From NCBI GenBank assembly GCA_016788665.1, contig JAEUSF010000009.1, forward strand, positions 1-38,623: DNA of 38,623 nt. Direction: 5' to 3'. Positions 16,355-24,386 of the stretch are shown here, one piece after another (the first letter of the stretch is position 1; each line of letters begins with the position of its first letter). The notes under the pieces were generated by a model. That model ran no database searches and was not told where the DNA came from. It saw only the letters and a program-made list of their open reading frames with translations. This stretch comes from Candidatus Doudnabacteria bacterium (GTDB lineage: Bacteria; Patescibacteriota; Doudnabacteria; UBA920). The translations under genes and the position numbers were made by a program.

Positions 16355-19300
16355 GTGCGATTTTTGAAACAAAAACTTGAACTATTTTTTAGCCTAAAGC
16401 AAAGGTTAAGGTTTGTAAAATTTATTTCGGTTTTGCTGCTATTTTTTATTGTAGCGAGTCTTTTTGTTTCGGCTGGTAAGGTAGAGGCAGAAACTACTTA
16501 TTCAAACGGGGCTTTAAACTTAACTACCGAGCTTTTAGTCGATGGAAAACCAGATAATTTAGTAAGAATGCTGAAGACCGGGGGCAAGCCGGTGGAAGTA
16601 AAGGTAAGTTTAATTGTAAATGTATCTGGCAGTGCTCAGAGTAATAGCCAAATAGTGGTTGGTGGAGCAAATGCAGACAAAATAGACGACGGGACAATGG
16701 TGTGGGCCCAAAGGCCTCTTTTGGGAATGGGGCAGGCCTTAATTTCTTCCGCCAAGAGTGAATGTAGCGCTAACCGTTCTTTGTCTATTCCGTTTATTGG
16801 AAATTCAAAGAATTATTTTGCGTGCGACTTACAAAGATTCGGCAAATCTGGAGGTATTGAAGGCACGGCTACTGAGTCAAAGGCTGTGCCGGTTAATCAA
16901 AAATTGACTTATGCTTTTACTGTAGACTCTTCCTCTTTGCAAAGCATGGGCGCCGGGCCAGCTACTGGAAGTTCAACACCTTATTTTTACTCAGCACCAT
17001 GGATAAAGTTCCAGTCTGCGGGCGGACAGGTTCAGACTTGGGTTGTTACAGACGCCGGCAAGCAAATTTGGGTTCAGTATTTTAACACTCAAGCAGAGCT
17101 AGACGACGCTATAGCTAAGGACTTAAGGCCTGGTGATACTGAAAAATATGGAGCCAATAGTTCAAACGCAAGCATGGGTGACCAAGGCAGCGCGCTTTTG
17201 GGTTTTATTAACCAACTTATAAATGCATTTGTAGGTTTAATACAGCAGTTTGTATATTTCGTATTTTATATTTTTATTGCTCCGGTTATACAGGCAATGC
17301 TTTCTATAAGTACCTACACAGATACGTTTGCGGCGGTTATTTATCCGGGCTGGGAAGTGGTTAGAAATGTTTGTAATATTTTGTTTATTGTGGCGCTTAT
17401 AGCCATAGGCTTAGGTACCTTGTTCCGTATAGACAGCTACCAGTACAAGCATTTGCTTGTGGACTTAATTATTGCCGCACTGCTTGTAAACTTTAGTTTG
17501 GTAATCTCCCAGGCAATACTTGGCGTGGCTGACACAGTACAAAGCCAATTCCTGCCCAACAATGTGGAGGTTATACGCGCTTTGGCCAGGGATCTTATGG
17601 CGGGCTGGAAGACTTTAAATTTTAGCGACCTTTCTAATAGCGGATTTTTTTCCAACACAGTTCAGCCATTGTTTTCTTTGGCCTTAACTTTGGGCAGTTT
17701 TGTGGTTTTTTCCGCGATTGCGATTTTCTTGTTTGTGCGAATAGTTATGTTGTGGGTGCTTTTAATGTTGTCGCCGCTTGCCTACGCCATGAGAGTTTTG
17801 CCTACGACAAAAAGTTATGCGGGTAAATGGTGGGGCGAGTTTTTAAAGTACGCATTCTTTACTCCTATTTTGGCGTTCTTTTTAAATATGGCTGCGGTTA
17901 TAAATAACACTTATAATGCCACGCTAAATAGCAGTAATTCAGTTTTTCAGCAGGTGGTGCAAAACCCGGAACTTTTGGGGAATTCTAATATTGCTACTTT
18001 TGTTTTTAGAGTCGGCGGTAATTTAATAATTTTGGTTTTCTTAATTGTAGCCATAAGGGTGGCGGAACAAGCCGGTGTTTTGGGCGGCGACGTAGTAGCA
18101 AAAGTTGCCAAAAATGGAATGTACTTGCCGTTTAAAGCTGTTGGGGCAGGGGCTCAGATGGGAGCCGGTTATTTGGGTAGAAGATGGAATGAAATTACTG
18201 CAAATAAAGTAAGAGGTGAAGATAGAGCAGTGGGAAGATTTAGCGCAGCAGCTTTTGCGATTTTGAACCCCCCGGCTTTTTTAAAGGGTATGAAAAAGAG
18301 GCAAGAAGAACTGTCGCACGCTGCTCAAGCAAAGGCGGAATCTGCTGGTTTAGAAGTAGCAGAGCAAAGGTTTACAAGTCCGCGTGGTTTTATATATGGA
18401 AGTAAGAAAATTATTCCTAGAGTTTTGGCCCATGAAAAGCACGAGGAGGATGAGTTCGCCAAAGGCTATATGAATATGTCGAGGGAGCTTGTGGCCAGAA
18501 CGGCTCATGAAGTATTTCAAATGGCGGACAACGAAGAAGGTAGAGCGGCTAAACGCGGTATTATTAAGGTTGCTTTAGCTAAAGGCTATATAGATGACAT
18601 TGTAATGGAAGCGAATAATACCAAGGATGGACGACTAATGTTAAAGAAGATGATAGATGAAGGCTGGGTAAAAGCTGAAGATTTTAAAGGTGGTGTGGCT
18701 GACCCTACAAAAACTTTACAGTATAACAACAGAACCAGAAGAGCTATGTATAAAGCGATGTTTGGTGATGGCGGACATGGGCATTTGAAAGACCACGCCG
18801 CCATGCGCCTTATAACAGAAGAGGGCGAAGAAGAAGGTATGAGCACAGGGCACTTAGAGTACATGACGGATTTTTATTTTGATGTTGAAGATGGTAATTA
18901 TAAGGAATACAAGTTGGATGAAGCAACCGAAGATTTGACCAGTGCTGGTGAGGCGGTTATGGCAGCTGGAGAAATTGCAAAGCGGGATTCTCGTACTCAA
19001 GCTCGAATAGCTTGGCACTCTTTAATGAGCTCGGACGGTAAGCGTTTTAATAAAGCTGTGTTTACAAAAATTGCAAAAGCTTTAACTGAAAACCCAGGGT
19101 TTATGCAAGAAAGAACTGCTAACATGCTTATCGCAGGTACGACTGAATTAAAGGATCTAGAACCTATGATTAATAATTTTAAAAATACAGGTGTTTTGGA
19201 TATTAAAGCAGACGATGTAAAGAGGATTAAGAAAATGGTTGAAACTGATCCAAATGCCGCAAAGTCAGTTCTTCAAAGGTTCTTAAACGACAGGAATGGA

Positions 19301-19918
19301 GCTTTGACAAATCGTCTGTTGGCGGGTGGTAAACTTCGTACATCTGGTGGAGAAGAAATTAGTTTTAAAATGCCCGGATTAAAAGAAGTTAGCTCAGGTA
19401 CTATAAATAGTTTGCAAGAATCAACTTCGGAAATAAAAGTTTCTGCTGATAATGTGTACAAGTCAACACCAGCTTTACAAAGCTTTGACAGCTCTTCTTC
19501 TGTGCCAGAGCTTAGCGCGGTTGTAAGTGCCGTAGAGGCACAGGGTGTTTCGAGAACTGACGCGGTTAAGATTGCGGCAAAATACGTTGAGGACTTCTCC
19601 ACCAAGAGGATTTCTAAGTTAGATGTGGTTGATACAACTAGTTTGATGACCCCTTCGACAAATTATGGTGGAGTCGAGACGGCCCTTTCACCCCAAACCA
19701 TGGGTAAATTTGCAGATGTATTAAAGGAAGCGGTTCGGGAAGGTATAGTGCAGGGCTCCAAATATACTACCGATGCCGATAAAGAGAACCAAATTAAAAT
19801 TGCTATTGAGAAGAGGCTGGGTAATTCCGATGTTATTAAGCAGCTGGATCATGTTGATTTGAGAACAGTATTTAATGCTACTGAGTATGCAAAAAATGTC
19901 TATGCCAAAGTAAAATAA
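16355..19918 (+). CDS. VirB6/TrbL-like polytopic membrane protein with large cytosolic tail
   Basis: The frame is open from 16289, but a promoter covers that point. The GTG at 16355 is the first plausible start after it, giving 1187 residues; TTG 16364 is an alternative. Order: signal-type N-terminus (FVKFISVLLLFFIVASLFV), exterior domain to about 260, then six or so membrane helices from about 270 to 585 (including FVYFVFYIFIAPVIQAML and IVMLWVLLMLSPLAYAMRV, the latter typical of VirB6/TrbL channel proteins), then about 600 residues of charged, mostly helical cytosolic sequence. VirB6 proteins form the inner-membrane channel of T4SS and work with VirB4. The long tail is unlike classical VirB6 and may reach the ATPase or DNA. 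Nine bases separate it from the next gene. Confidence 0.75.
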   Translation: MRFLKQKLELFFSLKQRLRFVKFISVLLLFFIVASLFVSAGKVEAETTYSNGALNLTTELLVDGKPDNLVRMLKTGGKPVEVKVSLIVNVSGSAQSNSQIVVGGANADKIDDGTMVWAQRPLLGMGQALISSAKSECSANRSLSIPFIGNSKNYFACDLQRFGKSGGIEGTATESKAVPVNQKLTYAFTVDSSSLQSMGAGPATGSSTPYFYSAPWIKFQSAGGQVQTWVVTDAGKQIWVQYFNTQAELDDAIAKDLRPGDTEKYGANSSNASMGDQGSALLGFINQLINAFVGLIQQFVYFVFYIFIAPVIQAMLSISTYTDTFAAVIYPGWEVVRNVCNILFIVALIAIGLGTLFRIDSYQYKHLLVDLIIAALLVNFSLVISQAILGVADTVQSQFLPNNVEVIRALARDLMAGWKTLNFSDLSNSGFFSNTVQPLFSLALTLGSFVVFSAIAIFLFVRIVMLWVLLMLSPLAYAMRVLPTTKSYAGKWWGEFLKYAFFTPILAFFLNMAAVINNTYNATLNSSNSVFQQVVQNPELLGNSNIATFVFRVGGNLIILVFLIVAIRVAEQAGVLGGDVVAKVAKNGMYLPFKAVGAGAQMGAGYLGRRWNEITANKVRGEDRAVGRFSAAAFAILNPPAFLKGMKKRQEELSHAAQAKAESAGLEVAEQRFTSPRGFIYGSKKIIPRVLAHEKHEEDEFAKGYMNMSRELVARTAHEVFQMADNEEGRAAKRGIIKVALAKGYIDDIVMEANNTKDGRLMLKKMIDEGWVKAEDFKGGVADPTKTLQYNNRTRRAMYKAMFGDGGHGHLKDHAAMRLITEEGEEEGMSTGHLEYMTDFYFDVEDGNYKEYKLDEATEDLTSAGEAVMAAGEIAKRDSRTQARIAWHSLMSSDGKRFNKAVFTKIAKALTENPGFMQERTANMLIAGTTELKDLEPMINNFKNTGVLDIKADDVKRIKKMVETDPNAAKSVLQRFLNDRNGALTNRLLAGGKLRTSGGEEISFKMPGLKEVSSGTINSLQESTSEIKVSADNVYKSTPALQSFDSSSSVPELSAVVSAVEAQGVSRTDAVKIAAKYVEDFSTKRISKLDVVDTTSLMTPSTNYGGVETALSPQTMGKFADVLKEAVREGIVQGSKYTTDADKENQIKIAIEKRLGNSDVIKQLDHVDLRTVFNATEYAKNVYAKVK

Positions 19919-19927
19919 ATTTTAGTA

Positions 19928-20965
19928 ATGCGCTACAAAATAAACAGTATAATAGACCAAATTGAGCCAGAAAAAATTTTTGATTCTGAGATTTTTACTC
20001 AAATAAAATATCAGGCCGGTGCGTTAATTGAGAATCAGGAAAAAGACGGGGCAGCGGAATTTGCAAGGGGTTTGCAGGGCCTTTTGGGAAACGTTGAGCC
20101 GAGGAGTTCAAGACAGACAGAGTTGTTTAATGTTTTGTTTTTTTGGTTGTATAGGTTGAAAATATTTGCTTTTTCGAGTTTAACTTTTCAGGAGCAGCTG
20201 GACATATTTAAGCACGAAGTAACTCAGTTTTTAGTTTTGAAGTTTGATTTAATAGAAACAGTGGGTGATAGTCTTAAAATTTTATCTGGGTCCGATTATT
20301 TTGAAAAAAGAATTAAAGATTATTTGCTAGCACTAATAGACAGCGATTCGGTTTTGGGAAAATTTAGAGATCCTAAATTTAATGGTTCTGTAAAATTGTG
20401 GCTTCAAGAATATAGAGAAAATAGGGCTGGCAAAGGGTCCGAAATGTCCGACTTTGGAGCCTTTCATATTTTAAACTTTTTTAATACCAATACACATGTT
20501 AAAAGTTTGAATGCTGAAGAAAAAGAGGTTCTAAAAAGTTTGTTCGAATTGTTTAATTGGTTGAATGAGCCTGATTTGTATATGGAGCGTAGAAATACCG
20601 GCGGCTTGAAGAATTCTTCTGTAAGGACAGAGAAGTTCGTAGAACCATGGCCCGAAGTTAAGCCGGTGGTAGCAGCACCAGTTCCCGAGCCACCCGCTGA
20701 AACACCGGTGAAAAAACTAGATATCCAAGAAGTTCTGAGCCGGGGTACTGGAATAAAAATGTCGAATACCCAAAGCGAAGCTCCTAAAGAAAAGCAGCAA
20801 ACACAGCCAGAGGTAGTGAAGAAAAGTTTACCCCAAATTGAAGAGAAGGAAAGTGACTCGCTTGAGTCTATAACTATGCAAATAGCAGAAAAAAAGCGTT
20901 TGGCGCAAGAAGAGATAAATAAAAAGCTGGAGAGTTTGAGGCAGAGGAAAGGCAACAAGTTATAA
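19928..20965 (+). CDS. Cytosolic protein of the T4SS-like locus, unknown family
   Basis: Unrecognised 345-residue soluble protein. Residues 1-215 are mainly helical, with no export signal. Residues about 225-305 form a Pro/Glu/Lys-rich linker (KPVVAAPVPEPPAETPVKK), and the C-terminus is a charged coiled coil (ITMQIAEKKRLAQEEINKK). It is 9 nt downstream of the VirB6-like gene and surely co-transcribed. The layout, a folded head, a flexible Pro linker and a coiled tail, is shared with the next gene, suggesting paired adaptors on the cytosolic face. That is inference only. Confidence 0.6.
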   Translation: MRYKINSIIDQIEPEKIFDSEIFTQIKYQAGALIENQEKDGAAEFARGLQGLLGNVEPRSSRQTELFNVLFFWLYRLKIFAFSSLTFQEQLDIFKHEVTQFLVLKFDLIETVGDSLKILSGSDYFEKRIKDYLLALIDSDSVLGKFRDPKFNGSVKLWLQEYRENRAGKGSEMSDFGAFHILNFFNTNTHVKSLNAEEKEVLKSLFELFNWLNEPDLYMERRNTGGLKNSSVRTEKFVEPWPEVKPVVAAPVPEPPAETPVKKLDIQEVLSRGTGIKMSNTQSEAPKEKQQTQPEVVKKSLPQIEEKESDSLESITMQIAEKKRLAQEEINKKLESLRQRKGNKL

Positions 20966-21016
20966 TAGGACGAATACGACCCATAGGATAAATATGATTT
21001 ATAAGACGTATAGGAC
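20963..21016. repeat. Six 9-nt units with consensus NNATANGAY
   Basis: Units in order: TAATAGGAC, GAATACGAC, CCATAGGAT, AAATATGAT, TTATAAGAC, GTATAGGAC. Six units fit without a phase slip. The first includes the upstream stop codon. The array fills nearly the whole gap to the next gene. Confidence 0.75.
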
Positions 21017-21030
21017 AATTTAAAACAAAA

Positions 21031-22206
21031 ATGAACTTTCAGTTAATCGAAAAATTAAGAAAGCTGGTAGAAGATTCTTCTATTTTAAGCTTGTCAGAAA
21101 AGCATGAGTGGATGTCGCTCTTGGAACTCATGAATGACAAGCAGCTTTTGGAATTGGAAAGGATATTGGTAACCAATACTTTGCAGGTTGCAGCAAATGT
21201 TGTGGGGGCGCCTGTGGTAAGGTCGCAAGAAAATTTTCCAAAAGTAGCGTTAATGCAAAAATCACAGCCGGAAAAAATAGTAGCGCCTGCTCCTAAGTTT
21301 TCTATGCCTGCAGCTATTTTGGCGGCAAAAGAAAAAAAAGATGTGCAGCCAAGCCGTTCAAAAATTTCCTTAGGTCATATAATAAATTTGCCAAAAATTG
21401 AAAATGCAAAAAAAAGCATTCTAAACAATACTTTGGCAAAGCCAGAGCCTGAATTGCTTAAGAAAAGTGGTTTTTTAAGCAAACTTAAGGCTATGGTGAG
21501 GCAGCCGGAATTACCGCCAGGACATGTTTTGCCTGAGCTTGAAATTACAGAAAAATCTTCTTTTAAAGAACAAGCGGTGCAAATAGAAAAAGCGCCATTG
21601 GTTTTAAAAGAAAAAGTTCTGCCGCCCGTTAAACCACTGCCGGTTCCAGTACCTGCGGCTCCTGTAAAAAAACCACAACCTCAGGAAGCCAGACTTGAGT
21701 CTGTAAAATCTAAAGAAAATAAAGCTCCTGCCTTGGTACCTAGAAATGGCATAAAAGATTGGCCGTCTCACTACGATCTCCGTTCACGAAATTTAAACGT
21801 TAGTAGTGGACCGGTTTTGCCGGTTAAGAAGGTTTTGTTACCGAATGAGCATGTGAATCTTTCTGTTCCTAAAGTAACAGGTGCTTTAGGTACGGAAAAT
21901 GTAAAGAAAGTTTCATTGTCCCCGTCCGAAATTAAAAGGCCGGAAGATTTACAGGGACTTGGTGCAGATGCTCTTAACACTGACATACAAGCCAAGCTAA
22001 AGGAAATGGTGCGGCATGTGGGATATTTTCAAGTCGTGCCATATTTAGAAAAAAGCCCTTTGTATTTAAACTATCTTGCTACTGGTAAGCAGATTTTAGA
22101 AAAGAATGTAAGTTTTGAAACATTAAGCCGGGAAAACTCAAATTTCTTAAACCATGAACAATTTGAAAAAACCGCCGATCTCTTGCGTATAATACAAGCG
22201 GAGTAA
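21031..22206 (+). CDS. Cytosolic Pro-rich protein of the T4SS-like locus, unknown family
   Basis: Unrecognised 391-residue protein with no export signal. A helical N-terminus (residues 1-55, leucine-rich: LSEKHEWMSLLELMNDKQLLEL) is followed by about 250 residues of disordered Pro/Lys/Val-rich sequence (VLPPVKPLPVPVPAAPVKK), and by a small helical C-terminal domain from about 305 (KLKEMVRHVGYFQVVPYLEK). A central WPSHYDLRSRNL segment may be a short binding motif. It looks like a flexible tether. A four-helix-bundle cassette lies between it and prgI, starting directly at its stop codon. Confidence 0.6.
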   Translation: MNFQLIEKLRKLVEDSSILSLSEKHEWMSLLELMNDKQLLELERILVTNTLQVAANVVGAPVVRSQENFPKVALMQKSQPEKIVAPAPKFSMPAAILAAKEKKDVQPSRSKISLGHIINLPKIENAKKSILNNTLAKPEPELLKKSGFLSKLKAMVRQPELPPGHVLPELEITEKSSFKEQAVQIEKAPLVLKEKVLPPVKPLPVPVPAAPVKKPQPQEARLESVKSKENKAPALVPRNGIKDWPSHYDLRSRNLNVSSGPVLPVKKVLLPNEHVNLSVPKVTGALGTENVKKVSLSPSEIKRPEDLQGLGADALNTDIQAKLKEMVRHVGYFQVVPYLEKSPLYLNYLATGKQILEKNVSFETLSRENSNFLNHEQFEKTADLLRIIQAE

Positions 22207-22652
22207 TTTGAAATTCCCAATTTCAAATTCCAAATATCAAATTAATTTCCAATGACAAGCTCAAAAAAATTTGATTTAGAGGAAAGAACGGCTGTTTTTG
22301 CTGAAGTTGTTGTGGAGTTTGTAAAATCTATACCACAGAATCCAATTACGGTTTCTATTATTAACCAGTTAGTTAAGTCTGAAACATCAGTTGGGGCGAA
22401 TTACTGCGAAGCTGATTCTGCAGAATCAAGAAGAGATTTTGAACATAAAATGGGTATATGCAAGAAAGAGGCTAAAGAAACCCGTTATTGGTTAAGGGTA
22501 ATGGCCAAGGCGGTACCGGAGTCAAAAGAAAGAGGGAGGATGATCTGGCGAGAAGCTAACGAATTATTGTTGATTTTTTCGACAATTATTAGGAATTCTA
22601 AGAAGAAAATTGTAGAATAGTTGTTTTGAAATTTGTTATTTGTAATTTGTTA
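22207..22652. mobile_element. Four-helix-bundle cassette bounded by inverted arrays of 7-nt units
   Basis: Left array 22207-22241, in phase: TTTGAAA, TTCCCAA, TTTCAAA, TTCCAAA, TATCAAA. Right array 22625-22652: TTTGAAA, TTTGTTA, TTTGTAA, TTTGTTA, the inverted form. A 19-nt core of the left (22224-22242) matches the reverse complement of 22631-22649 at 17 positions. The left array starts immediately after the upstream TAA stop. There is one gene inside and no transposase. Mobility is inferred from the bounded structure and dispersal of the unit. Confidence 0.55.
22252..22620 (+). CDS. Four-helix-bundle protein (23S rRNA intervening-sequence family)
   Basis: A 122-residue all-helical protein with the family's pattern: FDLEERTAVFAEVVVEFVKSIP, ITVSIINQLVKSETSVGANYCEAD, a KMGICKKEAKETRYWL stretch and an ANELLLIFSTIIRNSKKK end. 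The family (TIGR02436/PF05635 type) was first found in intervening sequences of 23S rRNA genes, and free copies are scattered through Patescibacteria and Bacteroidetes. Its biochemical role is unknown; the fold forms pentamers with a basic surface in a solved member, as known for the family. Here it is unrelated to its T4SS neighbours and sits inside inverted 7-nt repeat arrays, so I regard it as cargo of a small insertion. Confidence 0.85.
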   Translation: MTSSKKFDLEERTAVFAEVVVEFVKSIPQNPITVSIINQLVKSETSVGANYCEADSAESRRDFEHKMGICKKEAKETRYWLRVMAKAVPESKERGRMIWREANELLLIFSTIIRNSKKKIVE

Positions 22653-22670
22653 TTACGATTATGTTATAAT
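22640..22670 (+). promoter_or_regulatory. Promoter giving leaderless prgI mRNA
   Basis: TATAAT at 22665-22670 with TG at 22662-22663 (TGTTATAAT, identical to the uvrD promoter core); a loose TTGTAA at 22640-22645 is 19 nt upstream. The ATG at 22677 begins 6 nt after the -10 box, so initiation falls at the start codon. The promoter lies at the right end of the four-helix-bundle cassette and would keep the downstream genes expressed. Confidence 0.65.
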
Positions 22671-22676
22671 TAAACT

Positions 22677-23123
22677 ATGCAATTTCCCGTCCCACAATTT
22701 ACTGAAGTAGAAGACAGGATAATTGGCCCTTTAACAGTTAAACAGTTTGGAATACTGTTCGGTGCCGGTACTTTTGTTTTTTTAACGTATTCTGTTGCTG
22801 GCAAAAGTTTAACCGTTTTAATTGTCATGGGCCTTTTGGTAGGCTTGCCTGCTTTAGGTTTGGCCTTTGCCCAGTTTAACGGCAGGCCGGTATATAACGC
22901 TTTTGGCAAAATTTTTCAGTTTATTACTTCGCCTAAAGTAATGGTCTTTCATAAAGAGATATATACCGTAAACTCGCAAAGTAAACTAAAAGATATAGAT
23001 GTGGGTGTAAAACAAGTTATACAGGCAGAGATTCAAAACCCGCAGTTAAGAATAAAAGAAGTTAGAGAACTGCTTGAAAAACAGGCTAGTGAGGAGAAAG
23101 AGTTGGTGGGAAAGATAAGGTAG
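22677..23123 (+). CDS. PrgI-family inner-membrane protein of a T4SS-like machine
   Basis: 148 residues. The N-terminus QFPVPQFTEVEDRIIGPLTVKQF is the PrgI-family signature, followed by two close membrane helices at about 27-60 (FGAGTFVFLTYSV, VLIVMGLLVGLPALGLAF) and a FNGRPVYNAF turn; the C-terminal half is charged and helical. PrgI proteins are VirB3-like subunits that sit beside VirB4 in conjugation systems of Gram-positive bacteria and in Patescibacteria. The family identity supports the T4SS reading of the whole locus. It is probably leaderless. Its TAG stop overlaps the left inverted repeat of the GxxExxY cassette. Confidence 0.85.
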   Translation: MQFPVPQFTEVEDRIIGPLTVKQFGILFGAGTFVFLTYSVAGKSLTVLIVMGLLVGLPALGLAFAQFNGRPVYNAFGKIFQFITSPKVMVFHKEIYTVNSQSKLKDIDVGVKQVIQAEIQNPQLRIKEVRELLEKQASEEKELVGKIR

Positions 23124-23603
23124 TTCGCGGATACGCAGATGAAAAACGATAAAAATCAGATTTGCTTCAATTAAGACATGTTTGAACATTGTTAAGTTAT
23201 AAGTATGAAACTTTTGTATGAAGATCTGAGCGCGAAAATTATTGGTGCAATGTTTAAAGTATATAACGAGTTAGGGTATGGATATCAGGAAAAGGAGTAT
23301 GGAAATGGATTAGCTGAGGAATTTAAGATAGTAGGATTAAGTTATAAACGTGAGCTTTGTGCGCAGTTGTATTATGCCGAAAAACTAATCAGAAGATACT
23401 TTTTGGATTTTTTGGTCGAAGACAAGGTGGTGGTTGAATTAAAAGTCGCGAATCAGATTTATAAGCAGCACTTTACTCAGGTTATTCAATATCTGCAGAA
23501 AAATAATATTAAACTGGGTTTAATATTGGCCATAACCCCCTCTGGAGTTTTGGTTAAAAGAGTTATTAATGAAAGATCGGTATGATCTGCGTATCCGCGA
23601 GCT
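23122..23603. mobile_element. GxxExxY cassette with near-perfect terminal inverted repeats
   Basis: AGTTCGCGGATACGCAGAT at 23122-23140 and its inverted copy at 23585-23603 match at 18 of 19 positions. They bracket a single gene. The left repeat begins within the prgI stop codon, the cargo's own TGA stop (23583-23585) touches the right repeat, and the next gene starts 3 nt after the right repeat. An identical left repeat recurs at 24286. No transposase is present, so any movement would need a helper in trans. Confidence 0.65.
23205..23585 (+). CDS. GxxExxY protein (PD-(D/E)XK-like fold)
   Basis: 126 residues with the family hallmark: KIIGAMFKVYNELGYGYQEKEY (about residues 11-32, containing the G-x-x-E-x-x-Y motif), then FLVEDKVVVELKVANQI, in which the Asp/Glu/Lys spacing resembles the D...ExK core of PD-(D/E)XK nucleases, and a LNYLQ-type end (IQYLQKNNIKLGLIL). 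The family (TIGR04256, PF13366 type) is widespread in environmental bacteria; a function has not been shown. It lies between inverted repeats inside the T4SS-like operon and has no evident link to its neighbours. Being the repeat-encoded enzyme is possible but speculative. Confidence 0.88.
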   Translation: MKLLYEDLSAKIIGAMFKVYNELGYGYQEKEYGNGLAEEFKIVGLSYKRELCAQLYYAEKLIRRYFLDFLVEDKVVVELKVANQIYKQHFTQVIQYLQKNNIKLGLILAITPSGVLVKRVINERSV

Positions 23604-23606
23604 AAA

Positions 23607-24287
23607 ATGTTTGAAATGCAAAATAAAAATCAAAAAGGCATAAAAAGCACTCAAAGCTTTTTAAAGCTTTCGGAAATAAAAAACAACTGTGTTGTTATGA
23701 ATGACGGAAGTTTGAGGGCTGTTTTAGCTGTGTCTTCCACAAATTTTGATTTAAAAAGCCAAGAAGAACAGAATTCCATAATTTTTAGTTATCAGAGGTT
23801 TTTAAATTCGTTGGAGTTTCCTATTCAAATTTTAATGCAAAGCAGGCGAATGGAGGTTGGGGGGTATATAGAAAAGTTAAAGAAAATAGCTGAAAAACAG
23901 ACAAACGAGCTTTTAAGAGTCCAAACAATGGAGTATATAGATTTTATTAGCAGACTTATAGAAAATGCAAGTATAATGAATAAAAATTTCTATATTGTTG
24001 TGCCTTTGGGTGAAAGTATTTTTCCTGCTGCCGCTGGTTTTTTCAGTACAATTTTTGGGAATGGGAAAGCTAAGGAAACCGGTGAGAGGATTGCGAATTT
24101 TGAAAAGGCAGCTGAAAAGTTGGCTTTGCGTGTAAATGCAGTTATGGCTAATTTAAACGGCGCTGGGGTGCGGGCTGAACGTTTAAGTACAGAGCAGATT
24201 ATGCAGTTGTATTATAATTCTTATAATTTTGAAGCTGGTCCACTTATTAACTTCGGCCAATTAAAAGATATTAAAATAGTAGAATAG
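23607..24287 (+). CDS. TraC-like domain protein of the T4SS-like locus
   Basis: 226 residues, soluble. The N-terminal half (LKLSEIKNNCVVMNDGSLRA, SLEFPIQILMQSRR) is the TraC-like/VirB4 N-terminal type fold found as a separate small protein in many Patescibacteria T4SS-like loci. Residues about 130-155 include a hydrophobic stretch (FYIVVPLGESIFPAAAGFF), and the end (GVRAERLSTEQIMQLYYNSYN) resembles the corresponding part of VirB4-type proteins. No Walker motifs are present. It probably pairs with the full VirB4 ATPase downstream. It is wedged between the GxxExxY cassette and a geneless sister element. Confidence 0.75.
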   Translation: MFEMQNKNQKGIKSTQSFLKLSEIKNNCVVMNDGSLRAVLAVSSTNFDLKSQEEQNSIIFSYQRFLNSLEFPIQILMQSRRMEVGGYIEKLKKIAEKQTNELLRVQTMEYIDFISRLIENASIMNKNFYIVVPLGESIFPAAAGFFSTIFGNGKAKETGERIANFEKAAEKLALRVNAVMANLNGAGVRAERLSTEQIMQLYYNSYNFEAGPLINFGQLKDIKIVE

Positions 24288-24382
24288 TTCGCGGATACGC
24301 AGATATAGCAGATAGCACAGGTTATAAAGTTTTATGCAATAAAATCTGTAATATCATCGCAGTGTCCGTGTATCAGCGAAAT
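24286..24382. mobile_element. Geneless sister of the GxxExxY cassette (MITE-like)
   Basis: Begins with AGTTCGCGGATACGCAGAT, identical over all 19 nt to the left repeat at 23122, and again overlaps a TAG stop codon in the same register. The far end (24353-24382), read on the minus strand, contains TTCGCTGATAC, matching 10 of 11 with TTCGCGGATAC. The core of about 50 nt has no ORF. It fills the gap between the TraC-like gene and virB4. Confidence 0.6.
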
Positions 24383-24386
24383 AAAT

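Noticed and set aside
20464-21018. Minus-strand ORF with a Tyr/Ser-rich start opposite the 345-residue gene
   Set aside because: Its start reads through the 9-nt repeat array and the rest is the reverse of a real gene; the composition is an artefact.
22207-24382. CRISPR array or insertion sequence
   Set aside because: No equal-length spacers between repeats, no cas genes, and no transposase ORF on either strand.
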